A stretch of 64,000 nucleotides of DNA from an uncultured Oscillospiraceae bacterium (GTDB taxonomy: Bacteria; Bacillota; Clostridia; Oscillospirales; Ruminococcaceae), in assembly GCA_934448295.1 (NCBI GenBank), contig CAKSEY010000016.1, positions 17,972-81,971 of the forward strand, in the 5' to 3' direction. Made by a program: the position numbers and the translations under genes. This document shows positions 9,746 to 17,840 of this stretch, piece by piece (position 1 is the first letter of the stretch; every line of letters starts with the position of its first letter). Below the pieces are notes generated by a model. It made no database searches. It was not told the DNA's origin and saw only the letters and a program-made list of their open reading frames with translations.

Positions 9746-9790
9746 GGTCACCTCTAAAAACCTCCTTCACGGCAGATTTCAGAGGCGACC
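9746..9790. repeat. MITE-like element, internally deleted copy (C)
   Basis: Starts GGTCACCTCTAAAAACC and ends in AGAGGCGACC, an imperfect inverted repeat. Its first 35 bases match the reverse complement of the right end of the 162-bp copy at 15423-15584 almost exactly; then the middle is missing. It lies inside the transporter operon and would fold as a small hairpin in the mRNA. Confidence 0.65.
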
Positions 9791-9820
9791 AAAAGACTAA
9801 ATGAGAAAGGGTAAACAACT

Positions 9821-10708
9821 ATGAAACTGAAAAAATTATTTGCAGCTCTTGCTGCCGGAACAATGATCTTCTCCCTTGCTGGCTGTGCCGGCAGCACAAC
9901 TTCTTCAAGCGCGCCGTCAAATGCTGACAGCTCCTCTGCGGCGGACAGCTCTGCAGCCGATGATACCGTATCCGGCGGCGTGCTGAAGGTGGGCGTAAAG
10001 GACGCGGTTCAGGGCTTCGGCTTCAAGGATCCGCTCTCCGGCGAGTATGAGGGCATGGAGATCGAGATAGCAAAGAAGCTTGCTGAAAGCCTGGGCTATG
10101 ATGACGTTGAATTCACCACCGTTACCGCCGCCACCAGAACTGAGCTTCTGGATTCCGGCGACCTCGACTGCGTTCTTGCAACATTCACCATCACGGAAGA
10201 ACGCAAGAAGAGCTGGGATTTCTCCACGCCGTACTACACGGACGCAGTTACCGTGCTTGTTGAAAAGGCTGACGGCATTACCGACCTTTCCGGTCTGGTA
10301 GGAAAGAAGATCGGCGTTTCCACCGGCTCCACCTCCGCGTATGCGCTGGTCAAGGCAATGACCGAAAAGGGACTGCTCGGCGACTATGCGCTGCCCGAGA
10401 CTTCCGCTGACTTCGATATTTCCTCGTTCGAATCCAACGGAACTTCATTTGAGCAGTTCGGCGACTACCCGGCTATCTCCAATGCACTGACCGCCGGCAC
10501 GGTTGACGCTTTCTGCGTTGATAAGTCCATCCTGGCGACATACAAGACGGACGACCGCGATTATATCGCAGACACATTCTCTCCGCAGGAATACGGCGTT
10601 GCCACCAAGAAGGATTCTCCGCTTTCCTCCAAGATCGACGAGCTCATCAAGGGCTGGCTCGAGGACGGCACCATTGACGGATTCATCACGGAATTTGGTC
10701 TGAACTGA
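9821..10708 (+). CDS. Amino acid ABC transporter, substrate-binding lipoprotein
   Basis: A 295-aa family 3 solute-binding protein. Residues 1-23 are a lipoprotein signal with lipobox SLAGC, so the mature protein is tethered outside the membrane at Cys 23. A Ser/Ala-rich linker follows. The domain starts with VLKVGVKDAVQGFGF and has the usual 'YEGMEIEIAKKLAESLGY' and 'DLDCVLATFTITEERKKSWDFSTPYY' blocks that contact the ligand and the hinge. It feeds the two permeases downstream. The ligand is not predictable with confidence. Confidence 0.93.
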   Translation: MKLKKLFAALAAGTMIFSLAGCAGSTTSSSAPSNADSSSAADSSAADDTVSGGVLKVGVKDAVQGFGFKDPLSGEYEGMEIEIAKKLAESLGYDDVEFTTVTAATRTELLDSGDLDCVLATFTITEERKKSWDFSTPYYTDAVTVLVEKADGITDLSGLVGKKIGVSTGSTSAYALVKAMTEKGLLGDYALPETSADFDISSFESNGTSFEQFGDYPAISNALTAGTVDAFCVDKSILATYKTDDRDYIADTFSPQEYGVATKKDSPLSSKIDELIKGWLEDGTIDGFITEFGLN

Positions 10709-10725
10709 TACTACATAGAATCGAC

Positions 10726-10756
10726 AATGGCGGCAGTTGAACAAGCTGCCGCCATT
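10726..10756 (+). promoter_or_regulatory. Intercistronic hairpin after the binding-protein gene
   Basis: An 11-bp perfect stem AATGGCGGCAG / CTGCCGCCATT with a 9-nt loop and no T-run. Such hairpins often stabilise the upstream mRNA, which would give more binding protein than permease. That role is inferred. Confidence 0.55.
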
Positions 10757-10775
10757 ATTCAAGGGAGGGGACAAG

Positions 10776-11540
10776 ATGTTTGACGCAGAAAAATGGGGGC
10801 TGGTATGGACTCACCGGCAGACCTTCATTGACGGCACGATATCAACGCTGCTGATGGCGTTATTCGGGCTGGCGCTTGCAATGGTCATCGGCGTTGTGGT
10901 CGGACTTATGGCGACCAGCCACACAAAGCCGCTGCGCGTTATCGCGAGGGTTTATGTGGAAATTATCCAGAACACACCGGTAATGCTCCAGGCGCTGTTT
11001 CTGTTCTATGCGGTCACATTTTCCGGGGTCAAGGGATTTTCGGCGCTGATATGCGGAATAATCGCCCTGGGAATTTATCACGGCGCATATATTTCAGAGG
11101 TCATACGCACGGGAATACAGTCCGTACCGATAGGACAGTCGGAGGCGGCGTACTCTCAGGGCTTCGGGCAGATAGCGACCATGTGGTACATCATTCTTCC
11201 GCAGACCATCAAGATAATCCTTCCTCCCATGGTGAACCAGGTCGTGAACCTCATCAAGAACACCTCCTGTATGTTCCTGGCGGGCGGCGCGGTGGATCTT
11301 ATCTCCCGCACGAACGCGTTTGCAGTCGGCGAGGGCACAGGCTCTGCGGCGGGTCAGTGCTACATAATCGGCGGTATCATCTTCTTTGCGATATGCTTCC
11401 CGCTGTCCATGCTGGCTTCGCACTGGGAAAAGAAGCTCAAGGCAAGGGATACAGTGTCCGTTCCCGTACAGAAAAAGGCTGACGATATCACGGACGCCGA
11501 GCTTGACATGATAATCAGCGGCAAAGGAGGCGAGCACTGA
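10776..11540 (+). CDS. Amino acid ABC transporter permease 1
   Basis: A 254-aa inner-membrane permease of the HisM/GlnP type. ATG at 10776 is chosen because GGGAGGGG lies six bases upstream; the earlier TTG at 10737 would start inside the intercistronic hairpin. Several hydrophobic helices are present, and the cytoplasmic EAA loop that docks with the ATPase is visible as 'EAAYSQGFGQIATMWYIILPQ' (about residues 124-144). Its stop overlaps the next start, so it is coupled to permease 2 and the two probably form a heterodimer. Confidence 0.92.
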   Translation: MFDAEKWGLVWTHRQTFIDGTISTLLMALFGLALAMVIGVVVGLMATSHTKPLRVIARVYVEIIQNTPVMLQALFLFYAVTFSGVKGFSALICGIIALGIYHGAYISEVIRTGIQSVPIGQSEAAYSQGFGQIATMWYIILPQTIKIILPPMVNQVVNLIKNTSCMFLAGGAVDLISRTNAFAVGEGTGSAAGQCYIIGGIIFFAICFPLSMLASHWEKKLKARDTVSVPVQKKADDITDAELDMIISGKGGEH

Positions 11541-12313
11541 TGGAAGAACTGATGGGCAGCCTGAGAATGATAAGCAACGGCAATGTGCTGCTGTACATTC
11601 TGAAAGGCGTAGGTTTCACTTTAGGCATCGCGTTCTTCGCGGTAGTCTTGGGTATAATCGTAGGCACGGTGCTGGCTCTCGCGCGCAACTACTGCACAAA
11701 TGGCTGGACAAAAGTATTCAAATACATCGCTACGGCATACATCGAGGTATTCAGAAACACCCCGCTCATGCTGTGGATATTCATAGGACTGGTGTTCTTT
11801 CCGTCCATTGAATTCCCGCAGGACGTATCCAAATTCTTTGGGCTTTCCCGGACGGAGCTTGCGGTGCTGTTCAAGGCGATAATCGCGCTGGTGCTGTTCA
11901 CCTCGTCGGTAATCGCGGAGATAATCCGCGGCGGTCTGAACTCTATCCCTAAGGGACAGTTTGAGGCGGCATATTCGCAGGGCTTCAACTTCTTCCAGAC
12001 GCTGTGGCTGATAATCCTCCCGCAGACCTTCCGGAATATCGTGCCGACCCTGCTCAGCCAGGTGATCACCACCGTAAAGGACACCTCCTATATCGCGAAT
12101 ATCGCCACTGCGGAGCTGATGGGCAGGACGTTCCAGCTTATTCAGATCTCCCCGAATTACACGGGACTCAGCACACAGAACGTATCCGACGTATTCGTGC
12201 TCTGCGGGCTTGCCTGCGTTATCTATTTCGTGATAAACTTCGCGCTGTCCTGCGTGGTAAGACATATGCAGAAGCCGAAGAAGAAAACGGCTGTTGTCGC
12301 TGCTGCTGAGTAA
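11540..12313 (+). CDS. Amino acid ABC transporter permease 2
   Basis: A 257-aa permease paralogous to permease 1. It has the pairing segment 'VFRNTPLMLWIF' and the EAA loop 'EAAYSQGFNFFQTLWLIILPQ'. The start overlaps the stop of permease 1 (TGATG), giving translational coupling. The C-terminus is a short basic tail. A strong terminator follows at 12321-12350, ending the core transporter operon. Confidence 0.92.
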   Translation: MEELMGSLRMISNGNVLLYILKGVGFTLGIAFFAVVLGIIVGTVLALARNYCTNGWTKVFKYIATAYIEVFRNTPLMLWIFIGLVFFPSIEFPQDVSKFFGLSRTELAVLFKAIIALVLFTSSVIAEIIRGGLNSIPKGQFEAAYSQGFNFFQTLWLIILPQTFRNIVPTLLSQVITTVKDTSYIANIATAELMGRTFQLIQISPNYTGLSTQNVSDVFVLCGLACVIYFVINFALSCVVRHMQKPKKKTAVVAAAE

Positions 12314-12320
12314 GAATAAA

Positions 12321-12350
12321 AAGAGGATACACGGTCGTATCCTCTTTTTT
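12321..12350 (+). terminator. Rho-independent terminator after the amino acid transporter
   Basis: A 10-bp stem AAGAGGATAC / GTATCCTCTT with a 6-nt loop and a T-run. The next gene starts 13 bp later with no room for a promoter, so the downstream operon must rely on readthrough or a promoter within the terminator region. Confidence 0.8.
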
Positions 12351-12363
12351 CGGAGTAAGAGAT

Positions 12364-13302
12364 ATGAAGATATGGATAAACGCTCCGTTTTCTGCGGAAA
12401 ATGTGGAGCTTATAAAAAGCGCGGCGGCGGGCTGCGAAGTGTTTTCCGGAACCGAAGCCGTACCCGGCGCTGAGATCATCATAGGTCAGCCGCCGGAGGA
12501 CTTTTCCGGCTTGAAGCTGCTGCAATCCACAAACGCGGGAGTTGAAAGGCTGCTCTCCGTCATTCCGGAGGGCGTGATAATAACGAATTCTACCGGAGCC
12601 TTTGGCGAGGTCATTTCTGAATACATCGTCGGCGGAGTGCTGGCTCTGAGCCGTAATCTGTTCCAGTACCGCGAACAGCAGCGGCGGCATATATGGCGGG
12701 ATATCCCGCACGGGAACCTGCTCTGCGGCAAAAACGCGCTTATCCTCGGCTGCGGGAATATCGGAGTCTCCACAGCGGAAAAGCTCCGGGCGTTCGGAAT
12801 GAGCATTACGGGAATACGGCGCTCCCCCGCCCCGACCCACGGCTTTGACCGGGTTTTCGGCATGGATATGCTCGGGGAGCTCCTGCCGGAAACAGACCTG
12901 CTGATATGCTGCCTGCCGCATACCTCTGAAACCGCCGGGCTGCTGTCCGAAAGCCGGTTATCGCTGCTTAAACCCGGCGCTCTGCTCGTGAATGTAGGCA
13001 GGGGTTCGCTGACAGACGAATCCGCGCTTATAAACGCACTGAAAAGCGGCAGGCTCTCCGGCGCAGTGCTTGACGTATTCGGGCAGGAGCCGCTCCCGGA
13101 AAGCTCCCCGCTGTGGGACATGGAAAACGTGCTGATAACTCCGCACATTTCTGGGCCGTCATTCGGGCATTTCCCGGAGGTGGAGCGCAGAATAGCCGGA
13201 ATATGCGCGGACAATATTTCAAGGTACCTCTCCGGGAGACCGCTGGTCAATGTTATCGACCGGTCAAAGGGCTACGCAGACAGGGAGAATTTCAATGGCT
13301 GA
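12364..13302 (+). CDS. D-isomer specific 2-hydroxyacid dehydrogenase family protein
   Basis: A 312-aa NAD(P)-linked dehydrogenase related to phosphoglycerate and hydroxypyruvate reductases. The nucleotide-binding segment is GCGNIGVSTAEKLRAFG (about residue 123). The second signature is LLVNVGRGSLTDESALINAL. The catalytic region with 'LDVFGQEPLPESSPLW' and the catalytic His in 'LITPHISG' follows. The substrate is unknown. The last 8 bases overlap the start of the TauE-like permease, so dehydrogenase and exporter are co-translated; this suggests the permease could handle an acid related to the enzyme's substrate or product (inference). Confidence 0.9.
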   Translation: MKIWINAPFSAENVELIKSAAAGCEVFSGTEAVPGAEIIIGQPPEDFSGLKLLQSTNAGVERLLSVIPEGVIITNSTGAFGEVISEYIVGGVLALSRNLFQYREQQRRHIWRDIPHGNLLCGKNALILGCGNIGVSTAEKLRAFGMSITGIRRSPAPTHGFDRVFGMDMLGELLPETDLLICCLPHTSETAGLLSESRLSLLKPGALLVNVGRGSLTDESALINALKSGRLSGAVLDVFGQEPLPESSPLWDMENVLITPHISGPSFGHFPEVERRIAGICADNISRYLSGRPLVNVIDRSKGYADRENFNG

Positions 13303-14068
13303 GCTGGATCTTCTGACGTTCCTGATAGTCTGCCCGCTGGTGGGTCTCGCAGGATTTGTTGACGCGATAGCCGGCGGCGGAGGGTTCATTTCGCTGCCCG
13401 CGTACCTGATTTCGGGAGTACCGCCGATAAACGCAGTTGCAACGAACAAGATAAGCTCCGCAATGGGGACTACCCTGGCAACGATACGCTACGGAAAGAT
13501 GGGGTACATTAACGCCCGGACTACCGCCCCGGCGGTGGCGCTCGCGCTGCTCGGCTCATGGCTGGGCGCTGAGCTTGCAATGAGGCTCAGCGATGATGTG
13601 ATACGCATTGCAATGATCGTGCTGCTTCCGGTGATGGCGGTGTATGTGCTGCGCAGTAAGCGGCTCTCTGAGGAATGTGCAGGCGGATATCCTCTGAAAA
13701 GGACTGTCGTCATCACAATGGCGGTGGCTTTTCCGATAGGGATATACGACGGCTTCTACGGGCCGGGCACGGGGACGATACTCATGACGCTGCTTGTGGG
13801 AGCGGCTCATTACAGCCTGAAAAACGCCGCCGGGACCACAAAGGTGATAAATCTCAGCACGAATATCGCGGCGCTGTTCACCTATCTTCTCAGCGGAAAA
13901 ACCCTGCTTCTGCTAGGCGTGACGGCGGGGCTGTTCAACATCGCCGGAGCGTATCTCGGTACTAAATTCTTTTCGGAAAAGGGCGCCGCAATCGCGAAGC
14001 CCATGATCGTTATAGTTATCTGCATTTTCTTCGTGAAGATAATCGGGGAAATGCTGGGGTTCTTCTGA
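13295..14068 (+). CDS. TSUP (TauE/SafE) family membrane permease
   Basis: A 257-aa membrane protein with about eight hydrophobic helices. ATG at 13295 is chosen because AGGGAG lies seven bases upstream and the resulting N-terminus, MAELDLLTFLIVCPLVGLAGFVDAIAGGGG, is typical of the family. 'NKISSAMGT' and 'GFYGPGTGTILM' are the paired glycine-rich motifs of the two repeats. Family members export sulfite, sulfoacetate or other organic anions. Its partners are a hydroxyacid dehydrogenase before it and a FUSC-type protein after it. Confidence 0.9.
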   Translation: MAELDLLTFLIVCPLVGLAGFVDAIAGGGGFISLPAYLISGVPPINAVATNKISSAMGTTLATIRYGKMGYINARTTAPAVALALLGSWLGAELAMRLSDDVIRIAMIVLLPVMAVYVLRSKRLSEECAGGYPLKRTVVITMAVAFPIGIYDGFYGPGTGTILMTLLVGAAHYSLKNAAGTTKVINLSTNIAALFTYLLSGKTLLLLGVTAGLFNIAGAYLGTKFFSEKGAAIAKPMIVIVICIFFVKIIGEMLGFF

Positions 14069-14082
14069 ACAGGGGTGAAAAC

Positions 14083-15348
14083 ATGAAAGCAGGATTCCGT
14101 CTGCCGCCCGTGGGCAGCCGCATAATCAAATCCGCCGTGGGAGTGCTGCTGTGCTGGTGCGTTTATCTGCTGCGCGGGAGAAACGGAATACCGTTCTATT
14201 CAATGCTGGCGGCGCTGTGGTGTATTCAGCCCTACGTCGCCAAAACCAGAAGCATGGCGCTCCAGAGGACTATCGGCACGTTTATCGGCGCGGCATTCGG
14301 GCTTATCACCATCGTGCTGGAAATATACGCGTTCAACATCTACGACCAGCCGCTCGGCTTTCTTGTGGTCGCGCTGATGATAATTCCGGTGATCTACACG
14401 ACTGTGCTTATAAAGCGTCCGAACGCAAGTTATTTTTCCTGCGTTGTGTTTCTGTCCATAACAGTCATTCACATGACGGACGAAAACCCGTTCATGTTTG
14501 TGCTGAACCGCGTTCTTGACACATTTATCGGCATAGCGGTGGGAATGCTGGTGAACTCCGCGAGGCTCCCGCGGCGGCGTATCACGGACACGCTTTTCAC
14601 CGCCGAGCTTGACGATATGCTGTCGCCGATCTCCGAGCGGCTTTCGCCGTTTTCCACGGTGGAGATAAACAGAATGCTGTCCGAGGGGCTGAAATTCACG
14701 CTGGTGACCATGCGCACCCCCGCGTCGCTCATGGGAATATTGTCCGACGTGGAGCTGGAGCTTCCGGTGGTGGTGATGAACGGCGCGGCGCTTTATGATT
14801 TCCGGAACAACAGCTACGTCAAGGCGTATATAATCTCAGGAGATACCTGCGAAAAGGTGCGGGCTGTCGTGAGCTCCGCAGGAATGAACGTGTTCACCAA
14901 CGCGCTCTGCGACGACAGTCTTGTGATATACTACGACCGTCTGGAAAACGAAGCTGAAAAGGCGATTTTCACATCGCTGAAAAAATCCCCTTACCGGAAT
15001 TATCTCAACCGCAGGACTCAGCCGGAGGATCGCGTGATATATCTGATGATCGTAGACCTGAGCGACAGAATATCCGCGTTATACGACCAGCTTACGCAGA
15101 GCGAGGTCGGGCGGCTTCTGAAAATGATCACATATCCATCGCAGGATTACCCGGGGTACAGCTACATAAAAATCTACAACCGGAACGCCGGAAAGCAGCA
15201 CATGACCGAAATGCTGTGCCGGGAATACGGTATCGAGAAGTGCAGCACTGTCGCCGCCAATGGCTCCCGCAGCATGAACGGCATTGCGCGTAACCTGAAA
15301 CGCAGCTTTGAGCCGCTGATATTCAAGGGCTTAAAGCTTCTTAAATAA
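14083..15348 (+). CDS. FUSC/ArAE-like membrane domain fused to a degenerate HAD (Cof-like) domain
   Basis: A 421-aa fusion. Residues 1-160 contain about six membrane helices of the FUSC or aromatic acid exporter type. From about 165 the fold pattern is Cof-type HAD: 'LFTAELDDMLSP' sits where the DxDGT nucleophile motif belongs, 'GLKFTLVTMRTP' where the GxxxxxxTGR motif belongs, and 'LPVVVMNGAALYD' matches the NGA block. 'AGKQHMTEMLCREYGI' keeps the motif III Lys, but the final GDxxND motif reads NGSRSMN. The first catalytic Asp is Glu and the metal-binding Asp is gone, so it is probably not a phosphatase. It may bind a phosphorylated ligand and gate export (inference). Confidence 0.75.
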   Translation: MKAGFRLPPVGSRIIKSAVGVLLCWCVYLLRGRNGIPFYSMLAALWCIQPYVAKTRSMALQRTIGTFIGAAFGLITIVLEIYAFNIYDQPLGFLVVALMIIPVIYTTVLIKRPNASYFSCVVFLSITVIHMTDENPFMFVLNRVLDTFIGIAVGMLVNSARLPRRRITDTLFTAELDDMLSPISERLSPFSTVEINRMLSEGLKFTLVTMRTPASLMGILSDVELELPVVVMNGAALYDFRNNSYVKAYIISGDTCEKVRAVVSSAGMNVFTNALCDDSLVIYYDRLENEAEKAIFTSLKKSPYRNYLNRRTQPEDRVIYLMIVDLSDRISALYDQLTQSEVGRLLKMITYPSQDYPGYSYIKIYNRNAGKQHMTEMLCREYGIEKCSTVAANGSRSMNGIARNLKRSFEPLIFKGLKLLK

Positions 15349-15422
15349 GCGAGCGGCTGAAATCATGAGCTGACATTTTGAAGTACCCAGTAAACAAATG
15401 CAGGCGCAGACAACCATATTAT

Positions 15423-15584
15423 GGTAACTTCTAAAAACCGGGACACGAGCAGATTTCGTACATGACTTATATCAGATGCTAGGCGTCAAACCGCAGTAAT
15501 ACTGTATGTATTTCAAGGTTTGACAACGAAGCAGATGATATAAGTCATAGAAATCTGCCGTGAAGGAGGTTTTTAGAGGTTACC
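15423..15584. repeat. MITE-like inverted-repeat element, full copy (A)
   Basis: Ends are GGTAACTTCTAAAAACC and the complement of GGTAACCTCTAAAAACC. Inner arms 15449-15474 and 15536-15558 pair over more than 20 bases, a second inner pair is GTCAAACC / GGTTTGAC, and the centre is a small hairpin with a TGTAT loop. The whole 162 bp folds back on itself. TTAT flanks both ends, which may be a 4-bp target duplication. No coding capacity. Confidence 0.75.
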
Positions 15585-15619
15585 TTATAGTAATAGCCCG
15601 AACTTTCGGATATAGGAAT

Positions 15620-15650
15620 CAGGCGGCTTCGTAAAAAACGGAGCCGCCTG
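15620..15650. terminator. Bidirectional-looking terminator hairpin
   Basis: CAGGCGGCT pairs with AGCCGCCTG, extended by CGT / ACG around an A-rich loop. It lies between the FUSC operon and the iron transporter operon. The tail is only weakly T-rich. Confidence 0.55.
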
Positions 15651-15764
15651 CACTTTATTATATCCCTGATCGGTGATTTTACATTTATCTAACATAAAAA
15701 CGATAGCACAATTTACATATAACCTGATAAAATATGTTAAGACAAATTCAAGCGAGGGAACAAA

Positions 15765-16727
15765 TTGAAAATAACACTGACAGAAATATCAAAATCATTC
15801 GGCGGGAAAAAGGTGATACTCACCACGTCGCTTGCAATAGAAAGCGGCAGCTTCACCACCCTGCTGGGGCCCTCCGGCTGCGGAAAAACTACGCTTCTCC
15901 GCATGATAGCCGGTCTTGAGACCCCGGACACCGGGGAGATCTGCTTTGACGACAAAGTGTTTTTTTCCTCTGAAAAGCGCATAAATATCCCGCCGGAAAA
16001 GCGCGGGCTCGGGTTCGTTTTCCAGGATTTCGCGCTGTGGCCGCACATGAGCGTTTACGAAAACGTCGCGTTCGGACTGCGGGCGGCCCGCAACACGAAA
16101 AACCTTGACGAAAAGGTGCGGAACGCGCTCCACGCGGTTCAGCTGGACGAATTCGCCTCAAGGTATCCGCACCAGCTCTCCGGAGGTCAGCAGCAGCGGG
16201 TCGCGTTCGCGCGGGCTATCGTCATCGAGCCGCAGTGTATCCTGTTTGACGAGCCGCTGTCGGCGCTTGACGCCCTCCTGCGCGAAGAAATGCGCACGGA
16301 ACTGAAGGAGCTCATCTCCCGGCTGGGGATCACCGCAGTTTTCGTCACCCACGACCAGACGGAAGCCATGAGCATGAGCGACAGGATAGCGGTGCTAAAC
16401 GGCGGAACAGTCGAGCAGTACGCCGCCCCGGAAAGACTATACTCCCACCCGGAAACGCAGTTCGCTGCAAGGTTCATCGGCTCCTCGAACTGGCTTGACG
16501 GGACGCATATGTTCCGCCCGGAAAAGGCGCGTTTTTCGCCGGAACCAGGGTGCGCGGAGTTCAGCGCTGACGTGCTGTCGGCGCAGTTCCTCGGCGGCTC
16601 CTACCAGACGAAGCTGCGGCACGGGGAACAGACCTGGACGATAATAACGGACGGCAGAATGCAGGTGGGAACTCAGGTTTCCATTTACATAAAAAAAGAA
16701 AACATTATTACAGTGAAAGAAAGGTAA
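15765..16727 (+). CDS. Ferric iron ABC transporter, ATP-binding protein
   Basis: A 320-aa ATPase of the FbpC/PotA class. Start is TTG at 15765, eight bases after GAGGGA; no better start exists. Walker A GPSGCGKTT is near residue 36, the signature LSGGQQQR near 135, Walker B is CILFDEPLSALD, and the His switch is in VFVTHDQTEAMSMSD. A short C-terminal extension corresponds to a reduced TOBE-like regulatory region. It precedes the binding-protein and permease genes by only a few bases. Substrate assignment to ferric iron comes mostly from the binding protein and the single fused permease. Confidence 0.87.
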   Translation: MKITLTEISKSFGGKKVILTTSLAIESGSFTTLLGPSGCGKTTLLRMIAGLETPDTGEICFDDKVFFSSEKRINIPPEKRGLGFVFQDFALWPHMSVYENVAFGLRAARNTKNLDEKVRNALHAVQLDEFASRYPHQLSGGQQQRVAFARAIVIEPQCILFDEPLSALDALLREEMRTELKELISRLGITAVFVTHDQTEAMSMSDRIAVLNGGTVEQYAAPERLYSHPETQFAARFIGSSNWLDGTHMFRPEKARFSPEPGCAEFSADVLSAQFLGGSYQTKLRHGEQTWTIITDGRMQVGTQVSIYIKKENIITVKER

Positions 16728-16732
16728 CGACA

Positions 16733-17836
16733 ATGAAAATGAAGAAAATTCTCGCGGCAATGGCAGCCGGACTGATGTGCATGGGATTTGCCGCGTGCTC
16801 CGCGAATGATAACTCCGGCGCACCGAAGCCCTCCAGCATGGCTAATTCTGATTCCGCTGCGAACGCTCCGGAAAACACAACAGCCTCCGAAGCCGACAGC
16901 GCCCCCGCTGATACCTCCGCTGAGGATAACACCGCGCTTTCCGGCAAGGTGACGGTTTATATGCCCTCCCCCGCAGGACTTGCCGACAAGCTCGCCGCCG
17001 ATTTCACCGACAAGACCGGTGTGCAGGTGGACGTATTCCAGGGAACCACCGGCGAAATTCTCGCAAGACTTGAAGCGGAGCAGGCTAACCCAGTCGCCGA
17101 CGTAGTTATCCTGGCTTCCTGGTCTGACGGGCTTTCCATGAAGGCTGACGGGCAGATAATGAGCTACACCCCCGCCAACGCCGACAAGATAGTGGACGGC
17201 TGGATAGACGCTGACAATACGCTGTTCGGTTACAGCGCTTCCGCAGTGGGAATAATCTACAACACCACCGTTATCCCGGAGATGTCCGCCGACTGGACGG
17301 AGCTTGCGGACGAGCAGTTCAGCGGGCTTCTTGCGATCCCCGACCCCGAGAAATCCGGCGCGTGCAAGGACTTCGTGGCTGGCTTCGTGAACAAATACGG
17401 CTGGGACGCTTTCGAGGGCATGGCGGCTAACGGCATGATAGTCCCTGGCGCGAACAAGGCAGCTCTTGAAGCGGTCACCACCGGAGAGGTGGGCGCGCTT
17501 GTGGCAGGCGTGGACTACAACGCGTATTCCTCCATCGCCAAGGGCGAGCCGCTGGCTATCTACTATCCCGCCGGCGGAACGGTCGTAAATCCCCGCCCCG
17601 CAATGATAATGAACACCGCACCGAACGCTGACAACGCCAAGGCTTTCGTGGACTACCTCTTCTCCGACGACGCACAGAAGCTGGTGGCAGACGCATATCT
17701 TCTCCCCGGCAGAAGCGACGTGAAGTGCGAGGGCAGAACAAATCTCGAGGATATCCCGCAGATAGAATGCGACTGGGACAAGATGATGGAGATCGCTTCC
17801 GACTCCGCAGCGAAGATAAACGAGATCTGCGGTTAA
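16733..17836 (+). CDS. Ferric iron ABC transporter, substrate-binding lipoprotein
   Basis: A 367-aa FbpA-like extracellular binding protein. The signal peptide ends at lipobox FAAC (Cys 22), followed by a long Asp/Ser/Ala linker. The mature domain opens with VTVYMPSPAGLADKLAADF and carries 'VFQGTTGEILARLEAEQANPVADVV', the usual iron-binding protein pattern 'TG.....RI..E...P.ADV'. Towards the C-terminus come 'YPAGGTVVNPRPAMI' and 'NAKAFVDYLFSDDAQKLVADAYLLPGR', also family-typical. It delivers its ligand to the fused permease downstream. Ferric iron is the family default; thiamine or 2-aminoethylphosphonate binders are related alternatives. Confidence 0.87.
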   Translation: MKMKKILAAMAAGLMCMGFAACSANDNSGAPKPSSMANSDSAANAPENTTASEADSAPADTSAEDNTALSGKVTVYMPSPAGLADKLAADFTDKTGVQVDVFQGTTGEILARLEAEQANPVADVVILASWSDGLSMKADGQIMSYTPANADKIVDGWIDADNTLFGYSASAVGIIYNTTVIPEMSADWTELADEQFSGLLAIPDPEKSGACKDFVAGFVNKYGWDAFEGMAANGMIVPGANKAALEAVTTGEVGALVAGVDYNAYSSIAKGEPLAIYYPAGGTVVNPRPAMIMNTAPNADNAKAFVDYLFSDDAQKLVADAYLLPGRSDVKCEGRTNLEDIPQIECDWDKMMEIASDSAAKINEICG

Positions 17837-17840
17837 AGTC

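Noticed and set aside
10737..10775. Upstream TTG start for amino acid permease 1
   Set aside because: It begins inside a perfect 11-bp hairpin and lacks a ribosome site; ATG 10776 has GGGAGGGG.
15423..15584. MITE-like copies as simple terminators
   Set aside because: Ends are conserved between unrelated sites, length far exceeds a terminator and there is no T-run.
15651..15764. Fur or other metal-responsive box upstream of the iron transporter
   Set aside because: AT-rich sequence is present but I could not find a convincing dyad or a good promoter pair.
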